This document shows, in pieces, positions 7,167-13,253 of a stretch of 13,253 nt of DNA. The stretch is taken from the NCBI GenBank assembly GCA_024403175.1, contig JAKSSI010000012.1, positions 1 to 13,253 of the forward strand, read 5' to 3'. Each line of letters starts with the position of its first letter. Position 1 is the first letter of the stretch. The position numbers were made by a program, and so were the translations under genes. The DNA is from Clostridia bacterium (GTDB taxonomy: Bacteria > Bacillota_A > Clostridia > Peptostreptococcales > Anaerovoracaceae). The notes under the pieces are model-generated. The model was not told where the DNA came from. It made no database searches and saw only the letters and a program-made list of their open reading frames with translations.

Positions 7167-8192
7167 TTATAATACTTGGATAAGGGCGTCAACGTCTTCC
7201 ATCTTTGTCGCCCAGCTTGTGCAAAATCTTATTGCTGTATGAGTTTCATCTACCTTTTCCCAGAATCCGAAGTTTACCTTTTCAGCAAGTTCTTTCATCT
7301 GGTTATTTTCTAAAACTACCATCAGCTGATTTGTTGGATTTTCAATAAGGAATTTATAGCCCTTATCTTTTAATGCCTGTCTTAATTTATTAGCGGTTTC
7401 AATTGCATTCTTTCCTAAGCGAAGATAAAGATCGTCAGTAAACATTACATCGTACTGAAGGCCTAAAAGGAAGCCCTTAGCAAGTAATGCACCGTGCTGC
7501 TTTACCTGAGTTAAGAACATTGGTGGCATATTATTCTTTGTGAATACTAAAGCTTCGCCGAAAAGTGCGCCAACCTTTGTACCGCCAATGTAGAATACAT
7601 CTGTAAGTCTTGCTATGTCTTCTAAAGTTACATCTGAATCTGCAACAGCAAGTCCATAGCATAGTCTTGCACCGTCTAAATAAAGAATCTGTTTATATTC
7701 ATCGCATACTTTTCTAATGGCTTCAAGCTCTGCCTTAGAATACATTGTTCCGTATTCTGTAGGATGAGTAATATATACCATTCCTGGCTGAGCCCAATGT
7801 TCCCAAGATCCGTCTGCGTAGAAATCTTTTAAATACTGATTAAGTTCTTTTGGGTCGATCTTACCTTCGTGCTGAGGAAGAGTAAGTACCTTGTGTCCGG
7901 CAAATTCAATGGCACCGGCTTCGTGTGTGCTTACATGGCCTGTAGATGCAGAAATTACATTCTGATAAGGAGCCAGCATTGAATCTACTACTATCTGATT
8001 TGTTTGTGTACCACCAACTAAATAGAAAATCTGTGCATCAGGGCAATTAGTTGCTTTTCTGATTTTTTCTGTAGCGGACATGCAATATTTGTCCTGGCAA
8101 TAGCCGGTGTTTTTTTCGTTATTAAGGTCGGCAAGTTTGTTGAGAATTTCAGGGCATGCACCCTCGCAATAATCGTTAACAAATGAAAGCAT
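7167..8192 (-). CDS. ltaE: Threonine aldolase-family PLP enzyme (beta-eliminating lyase fold)
   Basis: This 341-residue cytoplasmic fold-type I PLP enzyme is most like low-specificity L-threonine aldolase, which splits threonine or allo-threonine to glycine and acetaldehyde. Visible landmarks: the GGTQTNQ phosphate-binding turn (about residues 60-66), His86 in TGHVSTHEAG aligning with the ring-stacking histidine of E. coli LtaE, YLDGARL with Asp173 for the pyridine nitrogen, and the Schiff-base Lys206 in YIGGTKVG. Length matches the family. The N-terminus FVNDYCEGACPEIL differs from the DLRSDT opening of E. coli LtaE but is common in Clostridia proteins of this group. AGAGG precedes the ATG by five bases. 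It sits 21 bases after a hairpin and 16 bases before the ABC-F start, so it likely shares a transcript with the latter. Substrate specificity is not certain; a related lyase activity is possible. Confidence 0.85.
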   Translation of the reverse strand: MLSFVNDYCEGACPEILNKLADLNNEKNTGYCQDKYCMSATEKIRKATNCPDAQIFYLVGGTQTNQIVVDSMLAPYQNVISASTGHVSTHEAGAIEFAGHKVLTLPQHEGKIDPKELNQYLKDFYADGSWEHWAQPGMVYITHPTEYGTMYSKAELEAIRKVCDEYKQILYLDGARLCYGLAVADSDVTLEDIARLTDVFYIGGTKVGALFGEALVFTKNNMPPMFLTQVKQHGALLAKGFLLGLQYDVMFTDDLYLRLGKNAIETANKLRQALKDKGYKFLIENPTNQLMVVLENNQMKELAEKVNFGFWEKVDETHTAIRFCTSWATKMEDVDALIQVL

Positions 8193-8213
8193 TCTAACCT
8201 CTCTTCTTTACGT

Positions 8214-8241
8214 AAAATCGAGAGCCGAAGCTCTCGATTTT
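8214..8241 (-). terminator. Hairpin with UUCG tetraloop, probable partial terminator
   Basis: A perfect 12-pair stem AAAATCGAGAGC/GCTCTCGATTTT closes a four-base loop. On the minus strand the loop reads C(TTCG)G, the extra-stable UUCG tetraloop. It follows the aminotransferase stop by eight bases and precedes the threonine aldolase ATG by 21 bases. The U-run on the minus strand is only four bases, then ACG, so termination may be incomplete. It could also stabilise the 3' end of the upstream message. Confidence 0.75.
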
Positions 8242-8249
8242 AAATATAA

Positions 8250-9446
8250 CTAGCAATTCATACCATAAACTTCTCTAGCGAATTTCTTGAGCACAGGAAT
8301 GGAACGCTTTACCTTTTCTGTATCAATGCAATAAGCTATTCTGAAGTGGCTTGGGCAACCAAATGTGCCCGCAGGAACAAATATAAGGTCGTACTTCATT
8401 GCCTTTTCGCAGAAGGCAATTGCATCTTCTTCAAGCGCCTTAGGGAAGATATAGAATGTTCCGGAAGGTTTTACTACTTCGAATCCGATTTCAACAAGTG
8501 CATCGTAGATGAGGTTCATGTTTGTTTCATAAACAGAAACATCGCTTGTCTTGTCGATAACCTTTGCAATTGCAAGCTGAGCTGTAGAAGATGGGCAGTT
8601 ATGTCCAATACCACGGCTTACCTGTCCGCACATAACTACAAGATCCTTAGCATCTGTTGCCTTTGGATTTACTGCTACATATCCAATACGTTCACCAGGA
8701 ATGGAGAGGCTCTTTGAATAAGAGTAGCAGGAAATGGAATTGTCGTAGAACTTTGAAGGATATGGAGCATCTGCGCCAGCGAATACGATTTCTCTGTAAG
8801 GGTCGTCGCAAATAAGGAAAATGTCATGTCCGTATTCCTTCTGCTTTGCTTCGAGAATTGAAGCAAATCTTTCCATAGTAGTTGTGTTGTATGTAACACC
8901 AGATGGATTGTTTGGAGTGTTGATAAGAACAGCCATAACTGTTTCATCAAGCATTTCTTCAAACTTTTCAAAGTTTACCTGGAAAGTCTTTTCATCTGCA
9001 GGAACAAGTCGCATATTGCAGCCTGCACCTTCGATGTATGGGGTATATTCAGAGAAGAATGGTGCAAATGTAATAACTGTATCACCAGGCTTTGTAACAA
9101 CTCTGATTGCGTGTGCAACAGCACCTGCAGCACCAGATGTCATAAAGATGTGGTCGGCAGTATATTCTACACCAAAGCGCTGAGCTAAATTCTTTGCAAC
9201 AGCATCTCTTACGTGTGGGATACCAAGTGTTGGGCTATATCCGTGAATCTGCATAGGATTCATTTCCTTATACATATCAATTACAGCCTGAGTATATTCA
9301 TCAGGGCATGGAACTGAAGGGTTTCCAAGGGTATAGTCGAATACGTTTTCATATCCAATTTCAGCAGCTCTCTGATGTGCAAATTCGTTTAAGTTACGAA
9401 TTACATTCTTTGCGGAAAGCATTGCTTTATACTTTTCATTTACCAT
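8250..9446 (-). CDS. Pyridoxal phosphate-dependent class I/II aminotransferase
   Basis: This 398-residue cytoplasmic aminotransferase of the aspartate aminotransferase superfamily interconverts an amino acid and its 2-oxoacid. Landmarks: the FDYTLGNPSVP opening, SGAAGAV phosphate-loop turn (about 104-110), INTPNNPSG (175-183), CDDPYRE with Asp214 and Tyr217 for the cofactor, the Schiff-base Lys245 in SYSKSLSIPGERIGY, and Arg369 in SHFRIAY, the expected carboxylate-binding arginine. It is the last gene of the oxidoreductase operon, about 60 bases after the gamma subunit, with a strong AAGGGGG ribosome binding site. Being next to a 2-ketoisovalerate-type oxidoreductase, it plausibly handles branched-chain or aromatic amino acids, but the motifs alone do not separate these from aspartate- or alanine-type enzymes. 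Substrate is therefore an inference from context. Confidence 0.92.
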   Translation of the reverse strand: MVNEKYKAMLSAKNVIRNLNEFAHQRAAEIGYENVFDYTLGNPSVPCPDEYTQAVIDMYKEMNPMQIHGYSPTLGIPHVRDAVAKNLAQRFGVEYTADHIFMTSGAAGAVAHAIRVVTKPGDTVITFAPFFSEYTPYIEGAGCNMRLVPADEKTFQVNFEKFEEMLDETVMAVLINTPNNPSGVTYNTTTMERFASILEAKQKEYGHDIFLICDDPYREIVFAGADAPYPSKFYDNSISCYSYSKSLSIPGERIGYVAVNPKATDAKDLVVMCGQVSRGIGHNCPSSTAQLAIAKVIDKTSDVSVYETNMNLIYDALVEIGFEVVKPSGTFYIFPKALEEDAIAFCEKAMKYDLIFVPAGTFGCPSHFRIAYCIDTEKVKRSIPVLKKFAREVYGMNC

Positions 9447-9505
9447 TTTAATCGTTCCCCCTTAACATCTTTTACGATGTTTTCTATAAGTTTTACTATC
9501 GAAAA

Positions 9506-10045
9506 CTATGCTTCGAATGCCTTACCTGCTTCGATAGCCTTCATGTTGATATCGAAGAGATCTGCCTTCTTTGCAGGAATAACCTTGTGAAGAGCTTCTA
9601 CAAGAGTTTCATCGCTAATGCACTTTGTCTGCTTAACAATAGCTCCAAGAAGAACCATGTTTGCAAGGCCTGCATTGCCGATTTCTGTTGCAAGCTTTGT
9701 TGCTGGAACATAGAAACAATCAATGTCTGTTCTTGTGCTCTTTGTTGGAACAAGTGTGGAGTCTACGAAAAGCTTTCCACCTGCAGCAACTGTTGGTTCG
9801 TACTTATCAAAAGATGGGTTGTTCATAACCATGAGTACGTTTGGTGTCTGAACGATTGGAGAGCCTACTGCTTCGTCGCTTAAAATAACTGTGCAGCTTG
9901 CTGTACCTCCACGCATTTCTGGGCCATAAGAAGGAAGCCAAGAAAGTTCCTTTCCTTCAATGAGTCCGCCATAAGCAAGAACCTTTCCTGTGAAAAGAAG
10001 TCCCTGTCCGCCGAATCCGGCAAGAATCATTTCAAAATTTGTCAT
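9506..10045 (-). CDS. vorC: 2-oxoacid:ferredoxin oxidoreductase, gamma subunit
   Basis: This is a 179-residue cytoplasmic subunit of the heterotetrameric oxidoreductase. The family (POR gamma domain) contributes to the coenzyme A-binding side of the complex. The start at 10045 (MTNFEMILAGFGGQG) places the conserved AGFGGQGLLFTG at residues 9-20, as in relatives. AAGGAG at 10053-10058 is seven bases upstream. A further ATG at 10063 would extend it by six atypical residues into the beta gene. Other family marks are SYGPEMRGGTASC and the VLMVMNNPSFDKY segment. The gene starts only four bases after the beta-subunit stop, and the ribosome binding site overlaps that gene's last codons. The symbol follows the Vor naming of the alpha subunit and does not prove the substrate. 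Confidence 0.9.
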   Translation of the reverse strand: MTNFEMILAGFGGQGLLFTGKVLAYGGLIEGKELSWLPSYGPEMRGGTASCTVILSDEAVGSPIVQTPNVLMVMNNPSFDKYEPTVAAGGKLFVDSTLVPTKSTRTDIDCFYVPATKLATEIGNAGLANMVLLGAIVKQTKCISDETLVEALHKVIPAKKADLFDINMKAIEAGKAFEA

Positions 10046-10049
10046 AGCC

Positions 10050-10787
10050 TTACTCCTTATCACGATATACGCCGAGTGGGAATACTGGCATCATAGCTTC
10101 TTCTACCCATTCAAGAGCCTTCTGTGGTGTCATACCCCAGTTTGTAGGGCAAGCGGAAAGAACTTCAACTAAAGAGAAGCCCTTGCCTTCTACCTGATTC
10201 TGGAAAGCCTTCTTGATAGCAGTCTTAGCGTGCTTTACATTCTTAACATTGTTTACTGCAACTCTTTCAAGATAAGCTGGAGCCTGAAGTGTAGAAAGAA
10301 GTTCGCAGATCTGGATTGGATAACCCTGACCCATCTTAGGATCTCTTCCGTAAGGGGAAGTCTGTGTTACCTGACCAACAAGAGATGTAGGAGCCATCTG
10401 GCCGCCGGTCATACCGTAAATTGCGTTGTTAACGAAGATTACAGTAATGTTTTCGCCTCTTGCAGCTGTGGATACTGTTTCGCAAAGACCGATAGATGCT
10501 AAGTCGCCGTCGCCCTGATATGTAAATACTACATTTTCAGGAAGAGATCTCTTAATACCTGTAGCAACTGCTGTAGCTCTACCATGAGCAGCTTCCATCA
10601 TGTCGCATGCAAAATAGTTATATGCAAATACGGAGCAACCTACTGGTGCAACACCAATAGTTTTTCCTTCGATTCCAAGTTCATCAATAGCCTCTGCAAC
10701 AAGTCTGTGGATAATACCATGTGTGCAGCCAGGACAATAATGAAGAACGTCATCTGTTAATGATTTTGGTTTTTCAAATACTACCAT
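10050..10787 (-). CDS. vorA: 2-oxoacid:ferredoxin oxidoreductase, beta subunit (TPP-binding)
   Basis: This 245-residue catalytic subunit binds thiamine diphosphate and one 4Fe-4S cluster. The TPP motif is clear: GDG at residues 92-94 followed by Asn120-Asn121 in [13 protein letters not shown]. Four cysteines match the cluster ligands of this subunit class: Cys18 and Cys21 (CPGCTHG), Cys51 (GCSVF) and Cys213 (SACPTNW). The C-terminal PLGVYRDKE is the usual short tail. Reaction: 2-oxoacid + CoA + oxidised ferredoxin to acyl-CoA + CO2 + reduced ferredoxin, reversible. The start has AAGGAGG six bases upstream, and the gene begins ten bases after the alpha stop. Very similar subunits act on 2-oxoglutarate or on aryl pyruvates, so branched-chain specificity is tentative. 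Confidence 0.93.
   Translation of the reverse strand: MVVFEKPKSLTDDVLHYCPGCTHGIIHRLVAEAIDELGIEGKTIGVAPVGCSVFAYNYFACDMMEAAHGRATAVATGIKRSLPENVVFTYQGDGDLASIGLCETVSTAARGENITVIFVNNAIYGMTGGQMAPTSLVGQVTQTSPYGRDPKMGQGYPIQICELLSTLQAPAYLERVAVNNVKNVKHAKTAIKKAFQNQVEGKGFSLVEVLSACPTNWGMTPQKALEWVEEAMMPVFPLGVYRDKE
10053..10058 (-). promoter_or_regulatory. Ribosome binding site deciding the gamma-subunit start
   Basis: On the minus strand AAGGAG (10058-10053) overlaps the last codons of the beta subunit and lies seven bases before the ATG at 10045. This rejects the upstream ATG at 10063. Confidence 0.7.
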
Positions 10788-10797
10788 GTCGTCCTCC

Positions 10798-11850
10798 TTA
10801 TGCTAATGCTTTCTTGATATGATCTAATACTTCGTCTGGTGTTGGGATCATACCACCAACTCTGAAGCAAAGATCTACAGGCTTTAAGCATCTTTCAGCA
10901 AGTTCTACATCTTCCTTCATCTGTCCCATGTTGAGTTCTACGCAGATGAAAGACTTAACCTTCTGTGCAGCCTCAAAGATAGGCTTCTTAGGGAATGGCC
11001 AAAGTGTGATAGGACGAATCATACCAACCTTAAGACCCTGCTTTCTTGCTTCGATGATAGCATTTCTGGAAACTCTTGCAGTGATTCCTGTTGCAACTAC
11101 GCATACTTCTGCGTCGTCCATCATGAATTCTTCCCACATAGCTTCTTTTTCTTCGATTAATGCGTATCTTTCAAATCTCTTGATGTTGAACTTTTCGAGT
11201 TCTTCAGGCTGGAGATAGAGAGAGTTAATAATGTTGTGTGTTCTCTTTCCTTCTGTTCCTGTTGCAGCCCAATCTGGAGCCTTTGGAATTTCCTTTTCTT
11301 CAGGAAGAACAACTGGTTCCATCATCTGACCCATAGTACCGTCGCAAAGCATCATAGCTGGAATTCTGTATTCCATAGCCTTTTCAAATGCATGTGCTGT
11401 AAGGTCTGCCATTTCCTGAACAGATGCAGGAGCAAAGCAAAGAACATGGAAGTCTCCGTGTCCTGGGCCCTTTGTAGCCTGGAAGTAGTCGGACTGGGAT
11501 GGCTGAATTCCGCCAAGACCAGGGCCGCCTCTTTGTACGTTTACGATAAGTGCTGGAACGTCTACACCTGCAAGGTAAGAAATACCTTCAGACTTAAGAG
11601 AGATTCCAGGGCTGGAGGAAGATGTCATGCACAGCTTACCTGTTCCGGCAACGCCGTAAACCATGTTAATAGCTGCGATTTCACTTTCAGCCTGAAGGAA
11701 TGTACCACCAATCTTTGGCATCTTCTTTGCCATGTAAGCAGCTACTTCAGTCTGTGGTGTGATAGGATATCCAAAATAATGGCGGCAGCCAGCTCTGATT
11801 GCAGCTTCTGCAAGAGCTTCATTGCCTTTCATTAATACTCTTTCGCTCAT
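10798..11850 (-). CDS. vorB: 2-oxoacid:ferredoxin oxidoreductase, alpha subunit (VorB-like)
   Basis: This 350-residue alpha subunit (pyrimidine-binding side of the thiamine site plus a transketolase-C-like domain) closely resembles the family annotated as 2-ketoisovalerate ferredoxin oxidoreductase subunit VorB. Marks: [17 protein letters not shown] at the N-terminus, [11 protein letters not shown] (26-36), [15 protein letters not shown], the [19 protein letters not shown] segment, and [18 protein letters not shown]. The C-terminal domain follows ([10 protein letters not shown] onward, with RPITLWPFP and VELNMGQM). Length is normal. AAGGAG lies seven bases before the ATG, and the gap from the ferredoxin gene is 14 bases. 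The Vor label is by family resemblance, and the in vivo 2-oxoacid (valine-derived, aromatic, 2-oxoglutarate) is not decidable from sequence. Confidence 0.93.
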   Translation of the reverse strand: MSERVLMKGNEALAEAAIRAGCRHYFGYPITPQTEVAAYMAKKMPKIGGTFLQAESEIAAINMVYGVAGTGKLCMTSSSSPGISLKSEGISYLAGVDVPALIVNVQRGGPGLGGIQPSQSDYFQATKGPGHGDFHVLCFAPASVQEMADLTAHAFEKAMEYRIPAMMLCDGTMGQMMEPVVLPEEKEIPKAPDWAATGTEGKRTHNIINSLYLQPEELEKFNIKRFERYALIEEKEAMWEEFMMDDAEVCVVATGITARVSRNAIIEARKQGLKVGMIRPITLWPFPKKPIFEAAQKVKSFICVELNMGQMKEDVELAERCLKPVDLCFRVGGMIPTPDEVLDHIKKALA

Positions 11851-11864
11851 TTGTTTTCTCCTTT

Positions 11865-12071
11865 CTAACGCTCTACTGTGATTACGCAGTCAGGGCACAT
11901 AGTTGCGCAACAAGCACAGCCAGAACAATCGTCTGGATTTGCCATCTCAACAGGTGTATAACCCTTTGCGTTAAGCTTGGCAGTAGAAAGCTTAAGCACG
12001 TTCTTTGGGCATGCATTTACGCACAGTCCGCAGCCCTTGCATAAGTTTTCCTTAAATGTTAACTTTGCCAT
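11865..12071 (-). CDS. vorD: 2-oxoacid:ferredoxin oxidoreductase delta subunit, 2x[4Fe-4S] ferredoxin
   Basis: This 68-residue dicluster ferredoxin passes electrons from the catalytic subunits to free ferredoxin. Cluster ligands are Cys11-x2-Cys14-x2-Cys17-x3-Cys21-Pro and Cys49-x2-Cys52-x2-Cys55-x3-Cys59-Pro, the bacterial 8Fe pattern. The 27-residue spacer between the two motifs contains the KGYTPVEM strand typical of oxidoreductase delta subunits. Two further cysteines (Cys54 and Cys62) are not needed for the standard clusters. The gene overlaps the 3' end of the upstream P-loop ATPase gene by 20 bases, and its GGAGG site (12078-12082) lies inside that gene, six bases before ATG. This is a sign of translational coupling. 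Confidence 0.94.
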   Translation of the reverse strand: MAKLTFKENLCKGCGLCVNACPKNVLKLSTAKLNAKGYTPVEMANPDDCSGCACCATMCPDCVITVER

Positions 12072-12753
12072 ACCTTACCTCCGCGGTATTCATATAATAT
12101 AGTTTCTGTAATTTAATCGGGAATAAATTATCTATCTTGCCTTGAAGTTCTTCATATACTCCTTCTGCCGCACAAGTCATCTTAATTGGCAGACCAGTTT
12201 TCTCAGAAACTTCGTTAGCATAATCTAAACTTGCCAGTACATCTTCTGGCGTAGTTTCTAGCCCCAAATTAGTGTTGTTTACTATTGCAGTAAACGGCAA
12301 TCCGCACGCTGTTTCAATTTCGTGCAACACTTCTATTGTATCACACACAGTCCTTGTTAGGGGTCTTGATTTGTTAATTACGAAGAGCATTTCGTAATTT
12401 TTTTCTTCTATTATTTCAGGTACAAATCTGCCTAAGGCTAAAGCCCCTCTATCATCGCCTCCAACATCGAGTACACTGTACTTTGTTTTGTCGCCAACAA
12501 GGCCATAAACTTCCTTTGGCATAGCCGGAGTATCAACGTTGGAATTAGCGGTGAAAGAACTGATAAGAGGAATACCCAGTGATTCCAGGTATTCCTCGCT
12601 ATCTTTTGTTCTAAAATATGGATTTACAATATCAATGTCTGCAATGCTTACAGGAAGCCCCTGCTTTCTAAGCCAAATTGCATAATTGACTGCAATATTT
12701 GTTTTACCACTACCGTAGTGTCCTGCAAATAATGTCAGGCGCTTATATTGCAT
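12052..12753 (-). CDS. P-loop ATPase (SIMIBI/MinD-ParA-like), role unknown, oxidoreductase-linked
   Basis: This 233-residue soluble nucleotide-binding protein has Walker A GHYGSGKTN at residues 11-19, a switch-like ADIDIVNPYFRTKD, and a second acidic motif SVLDVGGDDRGALALG. Then come FVINKSRPLT and a VNNTNLG base-recognition-like segment. This order fits the SIMIBI class of MinD/ParA/CooC-type ATPases. However, the extra lysine of the deviant Walker A (KGGxGKT) is absent: His12 stands where that Lys would be. There is no membrane segment and no Cys-x-x-Cys metal site as in Mrp/CooC proteins. The gene lies between an acyl-CoA synthetase (24 bases upstream) and the ferredoxin subunit (20-base overlap), so it is probably made with the oxidoreductase. 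A role in cofactor or cluster insertion is only a guess. AAGGAG stands nine bases before the ATG. Confidence 0.85.
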   Translation of the reverse strand: MQYKRLTLFAGHYGSGKTNIAVNYAIWLRKQGLPVSIADIDIVNPYFRTKDSEEYLESLGIPLISSFTANSNVDTPAMPKEVYGLVGDKTKYSVLDVGGDDRGALALGRFVPEIIEEKNYEMLFVINKSRPLTRTVCDTIEVLHEIETACGLPFTAIVNNTNLGLETTPEDVLASLDYANEVSEKTGLPIKMTCAAEGVYEELQGKIDNLFPIKLQKLYYMNTAEVRYGKVNI

Positions 12754-12777
12754 CTTTTAAATCTCCTTCGTATTAAA

Positions 12778-13253
12778 CTAGAGCTGGTTATGAATAATCT
12801 TGCCGCTGATAGTCTTTGGAAGTTCGTCTCTGAATACAACGATTCTTGGATACTTGTAAGGAGCAGTATGTGTCTTTACATATTCCTGAATTTCCTTCTT
12901 GAGTTCTTCAGTTCCTTCTGTACCCTTAACAAGAACGATACTTGCCTTAACAACCTGTCCACGTACTTCATCAGGAACAGCGGATACACCGCATTCCAGT
13001 ACATATGGAAGCTGCATGATAACATTTTCGATTTCGAAAGGTCCGATTCTGTAACCAGAAGACTTGATAACGTCGTCGATTCTGGATACATACCAATAAT
13101 AACCGTCTTCGTCTCTCCATGCAACATCGCCTGTGTGATAGTAACCATCGTGCCATACAGCAGCTGTTCTGTCTGGATCGTTGTAGTAACCAAGGAAGAG
13201 TCCTGGACGCTTTGCTCCGTTTTCATCAACCTTGATAACAACTTCGCCGTTAA
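12778..13253 (-). CDS. AMP-forming acyl-CoA synthetase, C-terminal part (5' end outside window)
   Basis: The frame is open from the window edge to the TAG at 12780-12778, giving about 157 C-terminal residues of an ANL-superfamily adenylating enzyme. Visible motifs in order: GEVVIKV, the [10 protein letters not shown] segment, [17 protein letters not shown], the hinge/A8 region [20 protein letters not shown], and the A10 motif PKTISGKI with the acyl-adenylation lysine. The closing residues are IIHNQL; the more usual ending after this lysine is RRxEL. The internal ATG at 13017 is not a start, since the coding pattern continues upstream. The family makes acyl-CoA from a carboxylate, ATP and CoA. 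The hinge sequence resembles medium-chain/branched or aryl acyl-CoA synthetases more than acetyl-CoA synthetase, but the substrate pocket lies outside the window. It is the first visible gene of the oxidoreductase operon. Confidence 0.93.
   Translation of the reverse strand, partial: NGEVVIKVDENGAKRPGLFLGYYNDPDRTAAVWHDGYYHTGDVAWRDEDGYYWYVSRIDDVIKSSGYRIGPFEIENVIMQLPYVLECGVSAVPDEVRGQVVKASIVLVKGTEGTEELKKEIQEYVKTHTAPYKYPRIVVFRDELPKTISGKIIHNQL

Noticed and set aside
8821..9183. 120-codon + strand open frame opposite the aminotransferase gene
   Set aside because: It is an antisense shadow of a gene with all its PLP motifs intact, and no start signals were seen.
9464..9481. Six-pair hairpin AACATC/GATGTT between the gamma subunit and aminotransferase genes
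   Set aside because: It is short, AT-rich, has a six-base loop and no U-tract, so it is probably chance rather than a terminator or regulatory element.
11236..11835. 199-codon open frame on the + strand antisense to vorB
   Set aside because: It lies wholly inside a well-supported alpha-subunit gene, is rich in Cys, Ser and His as expected of a shadow frame, has no ribosome binding site and resembles no family.
12876..13241. 121-codon - strand open frame overlapping the acyl-CoA synthetase
   Set aside because: It is another frame of the same strand. The synthetase frame carries the ANL motifs continuously from the window edge, so this one is a shadow.
1..13253. CRISPR array, tRNA, rRNA, riboswitch, insertion sequence, prophage or toxin-antitoxin system
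   Set aside because: Reading both strands showed no regularly spaced repeats, no transposase or integrase, and no gap longer than about 140 bases that could hold an unlisted gene; coding density is high and gene content is housekeeping and metabolic.

Overview
The window reads as an ordinary chromosomal stretch from an anaerobic, moderately AT-rich, low-GC Gram-positive bacterium, most likely a gut- or rumen-type member of the Clostridia. Reasons: strong AAGGAGG-type ribosome binding sites, a lipoprotein solute-binding protein, a four-subunit ferredoxin-dependent 2-oxoacid oxidoreductase, a TIGR03905-type TSCPD protein, and a YkpA/YbiT-type ABC-F protein. No rRNA, tRNA, CRISPR array, insertion sequence or phage gene was seen. 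Composition was judged by eye, not computed.

Left part, + strand (1-5517). The 3' end of a type III pantothenate kinase gene (coaX) is followed by a small four-cysteine TSCPD protein. After a 136-bp gap holding a sigma-A-like promoter comes a five-gene ABC importer operon of the peptide/nickel/opine class: lipoprotein binding protein, two permeases and two ATPases. The ATPases are short and lack the C-terminal cysteine-rich oligopeptide (oligo_HPY) extension, so the substrate may be a metal, a metal complex or an opine rather than an oligopeptide. A strong bidirectional terminator (5526-5560) separates this operon from the convergent minus-strand block.

Right part, - strand (13253 down to 5564). 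In transcription order: the 3' part of an AMP-forming acyl-CoA synthetase gene; a small P-loop ATPase of unknown role; four subunits of a 2-oxoacid (2-ketoisovalerate-type) ferredoxin oxidoreductase in the order ferredoxin (delta), alpha, beta, gamma; a class I/II aminotransferase; a hairpin with a UUCG tetraloop; a threonine aldolase-family PLP enzyme; and an ABC-F ATPase with a degenerate second nucleotide-binding site.

The synthetase, oxidoreductase and aminotransferase together form an uninterrupted biochemical route between a free carboxylic acid and an amino acid (acid, acyl-CoA, 2-oxoacid, amino acid). It could run towards biosynthesis, by scavenging branched-chain or aryl acids and reductively carboxylating them, or towards amino-acid fermentation. 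The P-loop ATPase within this operon, overlapping the ferredoxin gene by 20 bases, is the least explained gene here. I found no clearly novel defence or mobile system. The points most worth a second look are that ATPase, the pathway-complete operon, and the altered active site of the ABC-F protein.
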